A DNA stretch of 64,000 nt from NCBI RefSeq assembly GCF_018831085.1, contig NZ_JAGPNM010000002.1:1-64000 (forward strand), given 5' to 3'. A program made the translations under genes and the position numbers. Source of the stretch: Rheinheimera oceanensis (GTDB taxonomy: Bacteria > Pseudomonadota > Gammaproteobacteria > Enterobacterales > Alteromonadaceae). Shown piece after piece: positions 38,381 to 45,932 of this stretch; position 1 is the stretch's first letter, and every line of letters starts with the position of its first letter. The notes under the pieces are model-generated. The model did not search any database. It saw nothing but the letters and a program-made list of their open reading frames with translations, and was not told the origin of the DNA.

Positions 38381-38587
38381 GTGATGGTGATAGACGGTGT
38401 GGAGCCGAGCGTAACTTTTTCCGGAGTAAATTTTATCCCCGGCCAGTTGGTTTATGTGGGTAATAATGGGGTTTTGTTGGAGCCCCCCCCCGGCACAGCA
38501 TCAAGCGCGCAAACTGTCGCAAATTTACAATACTGTACTGCTTTAAGCGGCTATGTTCTGCTAAACCCATTTCAGGAGAGGCCTTAA
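38381..38587 (+). CDS. Small ORF built on the cassette repeat, coupled to the TlpA-like gene
   Basis: A 68-codon frame that contains repeat copy B and reads ...SGVNFIPGQLVYVGNNGVL... A matching peptide, AGVDFIPGQFVYMGNNGVL, can be read from copy C, so the repeat may be a remnant of an ancient coding sequence. The frame crosses a run of nine C (38483-38491), so slippage would shift it. Its stop overlaps the next ATG (TAATG). Whether the peptide is made is uncertain; it may serve to couple translation. Confidence 0.35.
   Translation: MMVIDGVEPSVTFSGVNFIPGQLVYVGNNGVLLEPPPGTASSAQTVANLQYCTALSGYVLLNPFQERP
38437..38474 (+). repeat. Cassette repeat, copy B
   Basis: A direct repeat of copy A with one mismatch over 38 bp. 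It is preceded by CCGGAGTAAATTTTAT, which with CCCCGG forms an imperfect hairpin like that of copies C and D. Confidence 0.85.
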
Positions 38588-39489
38588 TGCGCAACTTTTA
38601 TTTTACCCTGCTACTGGCATGTGCTGCGCTGGCGCCGCTGTATTCAGCAAGTGCCGCAGCAAATAACACTATTAATTATCAACAGGTTAACTTAACCAGC
38701 TTCCCGACGCTTACCCCTACTTCGTTGGCAAACCTGGATGCCGATAAACCGCTGTATGTAAAAATGTGGGCCAGTTGGTGCCAGCCCTGTATGGAGCAAA
38801 TGCCGCATTTTCAGGCGCTGTATCAACAGTATGGCGACAAGGTGAACTTTGTTGCAGTAAACATTGATATTAATGAAAAAAGTGAGGAAATAGCAGCAGT
38901 GATATCGCGCTTTAAGCTAAGCATGCCGGTATGGCTGGACGTTGAAGGCAAGCTGGCAGTAGCTCTGGGCCTGGTAGGTACACCCTACTCTGTACTTATT
39001 AACAGTAACGGTGCACAAGTATATAGCAGCCATGAATCTGATGCGGTGTTAGATGGCTTTTTACAGCGTTTAGCGAAAGGCCAGCAGTTACCTGCGGCTA
39101 ACACCAGCGCGATAACCGCAGCGGCGCAGCAGCAACTGCTACAGCCGTATTTAACCTGCGAACACTCACTGTTTTTTACTGCTACCTGGTGCGACTGGTA
39201 TCTGGCCGACTCGCGCCCTGAAATGTCTAAAGCCTGCAGCGATGCACAAAAAGGTTTAAACCAGCTGGCCGCAAAACTCCCCGGGCCGCCGCTTAAGGTT
39301 ATTGTTAATCACTTATGGACCGACGATAAAGCGGTAACCGAGTTTAAAGATAAGTACCAGCTTAACCTGCCGGTAAGTATTGACGAGCATGGCGTACTGT
39401 TTCACCAGTTTAATGTGCGCAGCTTACCGATATTGCTGCAGATTAAAGACGGCAAAGTACTGACAACAGTTACCGATTTCAAGCAATAA
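38587..39489 (+). CDS. Periplasmic TlpA-like protein with two thioredoxin-fold domains
   Basis: A 300-residue protein with a signal peptide (about 25 residues). The first thioredoxin-like domain (about 35-165) has an intact WCQPC active site and the cis-Pro loop VGTPYS. The second (about 190-298) has TATWCDWY, where the second Cys of CxxC is missing, and the cis-Pro loop RSLPIL. The first domain could reduce or rearrange disulfides; the second may only bind a partner or work with a single Cys. It lies between repeat copies B and C. Confidence 0.85.
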   Translation: MRNFYFTLLLACAALAPLYSASAAANNTINYQQVNLTSFPTLTPTSLANLDADKPLYVKMWASWCQPCMEQMPHFQALYQQYGDKVNFVAVNIDINEKSEEIAAVISRFKLSMPVWLDVEGKLAVALGLVGTPYSVLINSNGAQVYSSHESDAVLDGFLQRLAKGQQLPAANTSAITAAAQQQLLQPYLTCEHSLFFTATWCDWYLADSRPEMSKACSDAQKGLNQLAAKLPGPPLKVIVNHLWTDDKAVTEFKDKYQLNLPVSIDEHGVLFHQFNVRSLPILLQIKDGKVLTTVTDFKQ

Positions 39490-39504
39490 AGTGCCGTCGG
39501 AAAT

Positions 39505-39561
39505 TAGCCGGGGTGGATTTTATTCCCGGCCAGTTTGTTTATATGGGTAATAATGGCGTAT
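39505..39561 (+). repeat. Cassette repeat, copy C
   Basis: A diverged copy (about five differences in the 38-bp core, 39524-39561). A 6-bp GCCGGG / CCCGGC stem spans 39507-39530. In frame it reads AGVDFIPGQFVYMGNNGVLV and then a stop. Confidence 0.75.
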
Positions 39562-39613
39562 TGGTAACAACTAAGCAGTTGGTGTAGGCAGCAGGTTTAT
39601 TTTTAAAGCGATT

Positions 39614-39988
39614 CTAGAATGGCTGGCTCGGTGTGCCTTGGTGAAAAACCATCTGCCATTCTCCACCATCAGAACGCCAGATTGAACTGCGCACTGAGTA
39701 ACTTGGGCTTTGGTTTTCTGCACGCTGTATCGTGGCGCGGTAAGTCAGCTGCGCCAGTCCTACAGCTAAAACTCTGCAGTCAAAATCTTGCTGGGTAATC
39801 ACCGGCGGGGTTTCAGTCGGCAGGCGCTCAAGCACATCGGCTTTACCAAAACAGCGGCCGGTAGCGGCAATCTCATAAAAATCATCGGCCAGATGGCGGT
39901 TTAGCAGTTCAACTGACAACCGGGTAGCAGGTTGTACCAGTAGTTGTTCAAGTTCAATTAAATGCTGTGTAAGTAGCTTGCAGTCCAT
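39614..39988 (-). CDS. NTF2-like protein (DUF4440 type)
   Basis: A 124-residue single-domain protein of the SnoaL/NTF2-like superfamily. Visible family features are the N-terminal helix LIELEQLL, HLADDFYEIAATGRCFGKADVLERL and the C-terminal strand pattern SIWRSDGGEWQMVFHQGT. Such proteins bind small ligands or act as isomerases; no substrate can be given. ATG 39988 has GGGA upstream; the longer frame is not supported. It stands alone between repeat copies C and D. Confidence 0.8.
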   Translation of the reverse strand: MDCKLLTQHLIELEQLLVQPATRLSVELLNRHLADDFYEIAATGRCFGKADVLERLPTETPPVITQQDFDCRVLAVGLAQLTYRATIQRAENQSPSYSVRSSIWRSDGGEWQMVFHQGTPSQPF

Positions 39989-40334
39989 GGTATTCCCGAA
40001 TCTATGGGTCAAAAAAATAATTAACACGGACTATAGATATAAAAGAGGCCGCGTTTGGCTTTCTCATACAACTATAGGAATTCTAATATATACGACGACC
40101 TTACTCTGCTAACGATACATCTTTCCACCGCTATCGCGCACGCAATGGCCGAATATTTTAAACTGAAGCAGCTACACAAAGGTTAGTTAACACTGGGCCT
40201 ACTGATTTCGCCGGGGTAATTTTATCCCCGGCCTTCTTACTTTTGAGGTTTATCACGCAAACCCACACGCAAAGGTTGAAAAAATATTTACCTTGTTTAT
40301 ATTTGGTTAACTTAAAAATTAAGGAACCAATAAT
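39989..40334. other. Intergenic region with repeat copy D
   Basis: A 346-bp gap without a convincing gene. The only structure I see is the hairpin repeat at 40210-40232. A further AACACTGGGC block just upstream (about 40191) recurs before copy B (about 38363). Confidence 0.5.
40210..40232 (+). repeat. Cassette repeat, copy D (hairpin part only)
   Basis: Perfect 7-bp stem GCCGGGG / CCCCGGC around the loop TAATTTTAT. It shares AATTTTATCCCCGGCC with copy B but lacks the downstream GTTGGTTTATG tail. It could also act as a weak terminator. Confidence 0.7.
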
Positions 40335-40763
40335 ATGGATATTAAACGCGCGGAGCTGAAAGTAACAATAGCCAAGTTAATCGAGTTGGCATATTCAACA
40401 GACAATGAGCTTACTGTGAAACTGATGGCTAAATCAGGCAATACCAAGCTAACCGTAGATCAGAACGGCAAAGCTACGTTATCGGGTGCAGCAGGCAATC
40501 TGACATTTAGTGGCTCACCAGCGCTCGAGCAGATTGGTGCAAAAATTAAACGGGTAAGCATAAGTTTCACGCGTGGCAACGACAATAACGTTAAATACAC
40601 CGCTACATTCAGCCTGGAAATTATAAGCATGTCAGTATCAGGCGAATTTGATATAGAGGCGCTTATTTTATCCTGCTCAGGCTTGCTGTGCCGTGCAGCA
40701 AGGGCAATGAAAGGCCGAAACCAAGCTCTTGAGCACCAGTACCAGCAAATAATGGGGAACTAG
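40335..40763 (+). CDS. Unknown protein of the cassette island
   Basis: A 142-residue protein without a signal peptide. Residues about 20-100 look beta-rich (ELTVKLMAKSGNTKLTV, KRVSISFTRGND, KYTATFSLEIISMSVSG). A hydrophobic, Cys-containing helix follows (EALILSCSGLLCRAARAM), then a charged tail. AAGGA precedes the ATG. It is followed two bases after its stop by a lipoprotein gene. I do not recognise the family. The pairing of a soluble protein with an envelope lipoprotein would suit an effector-immunity pair but is unproven. Confidence 0.55.
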   Translation: MDIKRAELKVTIAKLIELAYSTDNELTVKLMAKSGNTKLTVDQNGKATLSGAAGNLTFSGSPALEQIGAKIKRVSISFTRGNDNNVKYTATFSLEIISMSVSGEFDIEALILSCSGLLCRAARAMKGRNQALEHQYQQIMGN

Positions 40764-40765
40764 GG

Positions 40766-41194
40766 ATGAGATATATTGTTAGTGCCGCAGCCCTATTGGC
40801 TTTGATCGGTTGCGCGGCGACAAAGCCGGTTTCTTTGTATAAAACCTACACTGATTACAGCAGCCAGATGAATTCCGAAAACGTTGAACAACTGGCACCG
40901 GTTTATTTTAGTTCCAACCTGTTACCCCAGTCTTTTAGCGACACTAGCGTCACACAGCAATTGCTGTTTAAAAACATGATGGCTAAGCCATTACAGCATC
41001 AAGAGTTAATCACTGGGAACAGTGGCTGTGTGGCTGTAGTCGGCCAGGACAATGAACAACAGCCACTGCAGTTTAACTTGGCGTACCGTGCTGAGAACGA
41101 CAGCTGGTTAATTGATCAGGTTCATGTGGTGTTTCTGGAACAATTCACTGAGCTTAAGCCGATAACCAATTGCGCAGAGTTATTTCCCGGCTAA
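40766..41194 (+). CDS. Small lipoprotein of the cassette island
   Basis: A 142-residue lipoprotein with the signal MRYIVSAAALLALIGC (lipobox LIGC). The mature part has a pattern of strands ending in WLIDQVHVVFLEQF and two further Cys that could form a disulfide. GGGGA lies upstream of the ATG inside the previous gene. It is probably co-expressed with the unknown 142-residue protein before it. Confidence 0.65.
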   Translation: MRYIVSAAALLALIGCAATKPVSLYKTYTDYSSQMNSENVEQLAPVYFSSNLLPQSFSDTSVTQQLLFKNMMAKPLQHQELITGNSGCVAVVGQDNEQQPLQFNLAYRAENDSWLIDQVHVVFLEQFTELKPITNCAELFPG

Positions 41195-41254
41195 TTTGAG
41201 CAATCAAAGCGCCGTTGCCATGCTCTAGTCAGGTTATATACAACGGCCAGGTTT

Positions 41255-41474
41255 GTGATTACCGCTGAACAAATCAAACAGCTTTCTACTGCCGAAAAAC
41301 TGCAGGTGATGGAAACCTTGTGGCAAGAGCTAACCGCTGAAGGTGCCGACAAACTGGCCTCCCGCCTGGCATCAACAGGCGTTACAGCAGACCGAGTATG
41401 CCGCCAGAGAAGGTGATGAAGTCACCCATGATTGGGAGCTGGCGAAGCAGAGTTTGCATAATAAATTCCGATGA
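41255..41474 (+). pseudogene. Frameshifted addiction-module antitoxin component
   Basis: From a GTG the frame reads VITAEQIKQLSTAEKLQVME..., as in the short addiction-module component family (TIGR02574-like). After KLAS the frame is lost at a CCTCCCGCC stretch. Another frame continues correctly as AWHQQALQQTEYAAREGDE up to HNKFR and stop. A two-base loss (or one-base gain) explains it, so the gene is inactive. Confidence 0.75.
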
Positions 41475-41563
41475 AAATGCAGTTTCTTACTTCGGCAGTA
41501 GACGATCTGGAAAACGGTCATCTACTGTGTCAGTACCCAGAAGAGTCAATAAAAGACAGCTGA
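41471..41563 (+). pseudogene. Truncated RelE/ParE-type toxin
   Basis: An ATG overlaps the antitoxin stop (ATGA), and MKMQFLTSAVDDLENG fits the start of a ParE/RelE-family toxin. The frame then degenerates and stops after about 30 codons (normal about 95). Together with the broken antitoxin it is the remnant of a toxin-antitoxin operon. Confidence 0.65.
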
Positions 41564-41634
41564 GAACTATAAATCCCAACCCAACAGATAGCACAAAATG
41601 CCTGACTTAAAGGGAGGCAATTATAATGTGCCAA

Positions 41635-42096
41635 CTATCTAACAAAATCGAGCTTTCTAATCAAAGCGAAACCAACAATAATGAACATTACCAGCAAAGC
41701 GGACTGAGTAATAATAAGCACGGGTGCCGATTGCGTTGGTGCAACGGCGTGAAGGACCGGCACTTTTAAGAAAGCTTGCACGACTCCGACAAAAGCATTG
41801 AAGTAAAAGCCTGATAAAGCAGTCACTGCATAAACAATGCGCCAAACACCATATCTACCTTTAACATACCAACTGAAGATTGAGATTAATAACGAGATTG
41901 TGGTAATCCCTCCAATGATATGTGATGGCAGCACTCTGTCTGCCGGAAGGATAAAACCGGTCAGCGCAGAGGCTAAAGTTGAGAACAAAAATATTACAGT
42001 CAGATGCTTAGCTTGCTTTGCAGACAACATGGTCAATACCATGAAAAAACCGGCAAAAATGCCAACTAAGCTTAGTGTTACATGTAGTGATAGCAT
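41635..42096 (-). CDS. Small polytopic membrane protein, unknown
   Basis: A 153-residue protein with about five membrane helices (LHVTLSLVGIFAGFFMVL, LTVIFLFSTLASALTGFIL, HIIGGITTISLLISIFSWYV, IVYAVTALSGFYFNAFVGVV, VLIITQSALLVMFIIVGFAL). A His at the start of helix 1 and another in PSHIIGG could bind a cofactor. No family recognised. It stands alone between the decayed toxin-antitoxin remnant and the reductase operon. Confidence 0.65.
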   Translation of the reverse strand: MLSLHVTLSLVGIFAGFFMVLTMLSAKQAKHLTVIFLFSTLASALTGFILPADRVLPSHIIGGITTISLLISIFSWYVKGRYGVWRIVYAVTALSGFYFNAFVGVVQAFLKVPVLHAVAPTQSAPVLIITQSALLVMFIIVGFALIRKLDFVR

Positions 42097-42148
42097 TACA
42101 TTTATTGCTGCCTCCGATTAAAGGCCGGTAGCAGCCGGCCTGTTACTA

Positions 42149-42742
42149 TTAGTTATGTTTCACCAGATTCAGTGCAGGTAAGGGCCCACCCGGAAATTGT
42201 GCTAGCCGGCCTTGCTCCAAATTGCCAAGGTCAATACCGAAGAACCCCAACTGCTCTATTAACGCCGCCACTGTCTGCTTGGCAGCCTGGTGCTCACTTG
42301 AGTAAAACAGCACCCTTTTGCCACCTTCTGCTGCCGGATTGGCCAGCAACGACGGAGGTAAATGGTTGAACGCCTTAACCAGTTGTGCGCCCGGCAGCAT
42401 ATCCGCCACTACCTGACTGGATGCTTTGCCCGCCAAGTCAAAAGGCTTGAACAACGGCGCTTCTATCGGATTGTTCGTGTCTACCACAATCCGCCCCTGC
42501 CAGGGCGCCAATGTGGCCACAGCCTGCGGTAGCTTTGACCAGTTCACCGCCAGAAAGACGATGTCGGCGCGGCTCGCTTCCTGCACAGTTACAGCCCTGG
42601 CATTTTCCCCTAAGGCGACGACCAGCGCGGCCAGACTTTCCGGCCCGCGGCGGTTGGCAATGCCAACCTTAATACCGTTTTGCGTCAACAGTTTTGCAAT
42701 GGCTGACCCGATAGCACCGGCGCCGATAATACCGATATTCAT
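42149..42742 (-). CDS. NADP-dependent oxidoreductase (F420-reductase/NADP-binding family)
   Basis: A 197-residue protein starting MNIGIIGAGAIGSAIAKLL, a classic dinucleotide-binding loop, with ANRRGPESL that suits the NADP phosphate. Later blocks (VDTNNPIEAP, AFNHLPPSLLANP, GFFGIDLGNLEQGRL) match the NADPH-dependent F420 reductase-like family, which in proteobacteria acts as an F420-independent reductase of unknown substrate. The second ATG (42742) is best placed behind AAGGAG. It lies 10 bp after the SDR gene, so the two are co-transcribed. Confidence 0.85.
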   Translation of the reverse strand: MNIGIIGAGAIGSAIAKLLTQNGIKVGIANRRGPESLAALVVALGENARAVTVQEASRADIVFLAVNWSKLPQAVATLAPWQGRIVVDTNNPIEAPLFKPFDLAGKASSQVVADMLPGAQLVKAFNHLPPSLLANPAAEGGKRVLFYSSEHQAAKQTVAALIEQLGFFGIDLGNLEQGRLAQFPGGPLPALNLVKHN

Positions 42743-42752
42743 CATCAGCTCC

Positions 42753-43502
42753 TTAAGCGGTAAAGCCGCCATCCACCATCAGTTCAGCACCGGAGATAAA
42801 ACCCGCTTCCGCACTAGCCAGGTAGGCAACAGCGCTGGCAATATCTTTGCCTTCGCCATAGCGGCCTACTGCAATTTTCGGCCTTACGAAATCAGCTACC
42901 GGGCCATCCGCCGGGTTCATATCACTGTCTGTAGGGCCTGGATGTACAGTATTAACAGTAATACCGCGCGGACCTAAATCGCGTACCAGCCCACGGGTAA
43001 AACCGGTCACCGCGCCTTTAGTTAACGTATAAGCCGACGCTGTGCCAAAAGCTGCGTGTTGCACCATTGAGCTACCAATATGAATAATACGGCCGCCTTC
43101 ACTCATGTGCTTCAAGGCTTCTTGCGTAGCAACAAAAACACCGGTGACGTTAACAGCCAGAATACGTTCAAAATCGGCAAAGGCGATTTCTTCCGGCTGG
43201 CCCAGCACACTGATACCTGCGTTGTTTACCAGAATATCGACTTTGCCAAAACTGCCAGCGACCTGCTTGATAGCATTGCGTACTGCCTGCGGGTTACCCG
43301 CATCAGCCTGGATGGCCAGAGCCTTACCACCTGCAGCCTGAATTTCAGCAACCAAGGCTTCTGCCCGCTCGGGGGAAGCATTGTAAGTTAAGGCTACAGT
43401 AGCGCCATCTGCGGCCAGGCGGCGAACAATAGCGGCACCTATACTGCGTGAGCCGCCGGTAACAACGGCAATTTTATTGCTCAGTGATTTAGTGTGTGAC
43501 AT
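42753..43502 (-). CDS. Short-chain dehydrogenase/reductase
   Basis: A 249-residue classical SDR. It has the cofactor loop VVTGGSRSIGAAI, the NNAG motif (LVNNAGIS), the catalytic Ser in HIGSS, YTLTK as the YxxxK pair, and the C-terminal ISGAELMVDGG. This resembles the FabG-like group that reduces 3-oxo compounds or sugars. GAGGA lies before ATG 43502. It forms an operon with the NADP-binding reductase and is divergent from a LysR regulator that probably controls both. Confidence 0.9.
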   Translation of the reverse strand: MSHTKSLSNKIAVVTGGSRSIGAAIVRRLAADGATVALTYNASPERAEALVAEIQAAGGKALAIQADAGNPQAVRNAIKQVAGSFGKVDILVNNAGISVLGQPEEIAFADFERILAVNVTGVFVATQEALKHMSEGGRIIHIGSSMVQHAAFGTASAYTLTKGAVTGFTRGLVRDLGPRGITVNTVHPGPTDSDMNPADGPVADFVRPKIAVGRYGEGKDIASAVAYLASAEAGFISGAELMVDGGFTA

Positions 43503-43649
43503 GGTTATTTCCTCATTTCGGGTTAAGTTCAACGTCGTTTTCTATCTGGCATACAGCCTAAGATTCGTGCTAACTATAGAGCGCACGACTTTGCCCCGGT
43601 AGCTGGTAATAGCTATAATCACTTTCAACTAAACATTGAAAATAGCCCT

Positions 43650-44582
43650 ATGGAAACCTTGTCGAATATTGAGTCTTTTGTCCGCAGCGCCGAGCAGGGC
43701 AGCTTTTCTGCAGCCGCCCGGCAGCTGGCGCTGACACCGGCTGCTGTATCACGCAATGTAGCGCAACTGGAACGTAACCTAGGTGTGCTATTATTTCAGC
43801 GCAGTACCCGTAAGCTCACACTGACTGAAGCCGGCGAGCAGTTTCTTGCCGGTGTGGCAGAACATCTGAATACCATTCAAGCAGCTATTTCTGATGTTAC
43901 GCAAAACGCCGGTCAGCCGGCCGGAAGCTTGCGCATGAGCCTGAGCCCGGCTTTTGGTGTTGAGCATATCTTGCCGTTAATGCCCGGTTTTTTGCAGCGT
44001 TATCCGGCCGTAACACTGGACTGGCAGTTATCTAACCGGCAGGTGAACCTGATTGCCGACGGTTTTGATGTAGCCATTGGTGGTGGTATTGAGCTCACGC
44101 CCGGCGTAGTTGCCAGGCGGCTGGCGCCAGTGCATATGATCGTGGTCGCAGCGCCGCAGTTGCTGGCAGGCAGAGGTAAACTGCAACACCCCAACCAACT
44201 GCGCGATTTACCGGGCATAGTGATGCGCTCGCCGCAAAGCGGCAAGCTGCATCATTATCATTTCCGCGGGCCTGACGGTGAAGATTGTGCGCCGGACTTT
44301 AGCACCCGCTTTATCGCTGATGACCCTGACGCGCTGACCCGTGCTGCAGTTATGGGCATGGGGGTTGCCGCAGTAGCGATGCCGCACGCAAAAGTACATT
44401 TACACAGCGGCGCTTTAGTGCGGTTATTACCGCAATGGTATGCTGATCTTGGCAATATCAATTTGTATTTTGCCAGCAACCGGCTGATGCCGGCGAAAAC
44501 ACGGGCTTTAATCGACTACCTCACATCAGAATTCGATTCCAAACAGTTGGCAATGAAATTTAACGCGAAGCAAGCACTATGA
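43650..44582 (+). CDS. LysR-family regulator (divergent from the SDR operon)
   Basis: A 310-residue LysR protein with an N-terminal winged helix (FVRSAEQGSFSAAARQLALTP, VSRNVAQLERNLG) and an effector-binding domain. It is 147 bp from the SDR start in divergent orientation, the usual LysR layout for a regulator and its target operon. The N-terminal sequence is of the group that includes DsdC/CrgA-like regulators of dehydrogenase genes. The inducer is unknown. Confidence 0.88.
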   Translation: METLSNIESFVRSAEQGSFSAAARQLALTPAAVSRNVAQLERNLGVLLFQRSTRKLTLTEAGEQFLAGVAEHLNTIQAAISDVTQNAGQPAGSLRMSLSPAFGVEHILPLMPGFLQRYPAVTLDWQLSNRQVNLIADGFDVAIGGGIELTPGVVARRLAPVHMIVVAAPQLLAGRGKLQHPNQLRDLPGIVMRSPQSGKLHHYHFRGPDGEDCAPDFSTRFIADDPDALTRAAVMGMGVAAVAMPHAKVHLHSGALVRLLPQWYADLGNINLYFASNRLMPAKTRALIDYLTSEFDSKQLAMKFNAKQAL

Positions 44583-44727
44583 CATTAGTTCAATAGGAAC
44601 TGAAATATGTTGCAAATCCACTCACCTTACTTAACTGCCACCAAACCCGCCAGAAAACTATTTTCTTGATTGCTCAACACACCTTAAAAAGTTACTATTT
44701 TTTAACTTTTATTTACAAAAATGAAGC

Positions 44728-45258
44728 ATGAAACAAGCAAGCCACCAACGTGCAGACCGCACATATGCCCAGTTAAGAGAGCAAAGCCGGATATTGATTA
44801 CTGAGGAATTACCGGTGCGGTATCGCGACTCGGTTACTTTTGATGACATTAACGGCCGCGCTATGGCGCAGTTATCCCGTTGGGAAGCGCATCCTGATCG
44901 CCGGGTAATGTGGTCGTGGCCCGCATGGGCAAGCCGTTACGCCGCGATTTACCCTAAGCGGTTTGAACTGACAATTTGGTTTCATAGTAAGTTGTGTAGC
45001 GTATCTTTAGGACGACCAACCTGGGGCGCAGGTAAATTGCGACTAGATATGATTGAATCTTCGCCGGAGAGAACCCCTCTAAGCGGAAATACCGTAAACT
45101 TAACGGTCACAGCGGCACGAGCCTATGCTCGTATGATTGGTGCAAGCCAAATCAGAATTATGAACCCGATTAACAGCAAAGTGCGTTCACATTATGAGTC
45201 ACTGGGATTTACTTATGTTGGTGGCAAAAGTGATTATTGCACTATGGATTTAGTATGA
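44728..45258 (+). CDS. GNAT-like acetyltransferase
   Basis: A 176-residue protein. The C-terminal part ends NSKVRSHYESLGFTYVGG, the usual GNAT end, and AARAYARMIGASQIRIMN fits the acetyl-CoA helix region; the canonical Q/RxxGxG loop is not obvious. The N-terminal 60 residues are basic and Trp-rich (VMWSWPAWASRY). It overlaps the following small gene by ATGA. The upstream gap is A/T-rich, unlike its neighbours. It could be a tRNA- or protein-modifying acetylase, or a toxin of a GNAT module; no RHH antitoxin precedes it. Confidence 0.65.
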   Translation: MKQASHQRADRTYAQLREQSRILITEELPVRYRDSVTFDDINGRAMAQLSRWEAHPDRRVMWSWPAWASRYAAIYPKRFELTIWFHSKLCSVSLGRPTWGAGKLRLDMIESSPERTPLSGNTVNLTVTAARAYARMIGASQIRIMNPINSKVRSHYESLGFTYVGGKSDYCTMDLV

Positions 45259-45503
45259 AAAAACATACCGACAGACCAAAGCCGGGGACGCCGGAATTTG
45301 ATCTATGGCTGCGTGAAAAAATACGCGAAGACTTCAAAAAAATGGATAATGCGCCTGAACTTGATCAATTGGGCGTATCGTCTGGCAGACCGGAAAATCT
45401 AACCCAAACCGATGCTGAAGCTTTTCCTGATGAACCGGAAGAGTATAAGCCGCATGAACGGGTTAAAATTGTGGTCGACAACACCGGTAAAAAGAAGTCT
45501 TAA
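45255..45503 (+). CDS. Small charged protein coupled to the GNAT gene
   Basis: An 82-residue hydrophilic protein rich in Asp, Glu and Lys (KPGTPEFDLWLREKIREDFKKMD). A helix lies near residues 12-35 and the C-terminus is disordered. Its ATG overlaps the GNAT stop (ATGA), so production is coupled. The family is not recognised. It may be a partner or antidote for the GNAT protein. Confidence 0.55.
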   Translation: MKKHTDRPKPGTPEFDLWLREKIREDFKKMDNAPELDQLGVSSGRPENLTQTDAEAFPDEPEEYKPHERVKIVVDNTGKKKS

Positions 45504-45575
45504 CAGACATTGTTAAAAAAACTATAACTTTCAAAACTTTAAAAGTTAGCCTTACGCTCACAGCTAAGATGAGAA

Positions 45576-45596
45576 AAAGGGGCGATAAGCCCCTTT
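45576..45596. terminator. Bidirectional terminator
   Basis: AAAGGGGC / GCCCCTTT stem with a 5-nt loop and a long A-run on the left side, between the small charged-protein gene and the convergent XRE gene. Confidence 0.8.
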
Positions 45597-45617
45597 CGAG
45601 TACCTAATCGCTGTAAT

Positions 45618-45932
45618 TTAAGCCACTGATTTGGCAATATTCTGCGCCACAACATAGGCTTTGTACTGGGCGTCAATTTTAAAAAACACCTCTACCGGCG
45701 CGTAATACACCCGCTTTATCTTGGTTACCAGGTCAATGCTTAACTCACTTTCGCCATTGATAAAATGGGTGATGGTAGATTTGGCGACGTTAAGATCACG
45801 GGCAGCATCGGCTGCTGTCAGGTTTTTACGCTGCAGGTAGCGTTTAAAATGCGCACCAGCGGCTTTTGGTGGGCCAATCAGGCCCATCTCACGCAGGTTT
45901 TCACTGCTTAGCAATTCAGTATTGTTTGTCAT
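45618..45932 (-). CDS. XRE/HigA-type DNA-binding protein (orphan antitoxin)
   Basis: A 104-residue protein with a helix-turn-helix (LTAADAARDLNVAKSTITHFINGESELS), the arrangement of the HigA-family addiction-module antidotes. No HigB-like toxin is visible on either side. It may control its own promoter; an AACG...CGTT inverted motif lies upstream at about 45949-45966. It could be an orphan regulator or the remains of a toxin-antitoxin pair. Confidence 0.75.
   Translation of the reverse strand: MTNNTELLSSENLREMGLIGPPKAAGAHFKRYLQRKNLTAADAARDLNVAKSTITHFINGESELSIDLVTKIKRVYYAPVEVFFKIDAQYKAYVVAQNIAKSVA

Noticed and set aside
36157..40232. Integron-type cassette array
   Set aside because: The repeats lack the attC consensus (GTTRRRY...RYYYAAC), genes are in both orientations, and no intI is in the window.
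41398..41610. 70-codon plus-strand frame in the decayed toxin-antitoxin region
   Set aside because: It is an out-of-frame reading of the broken antitoxin and toxin remnants.
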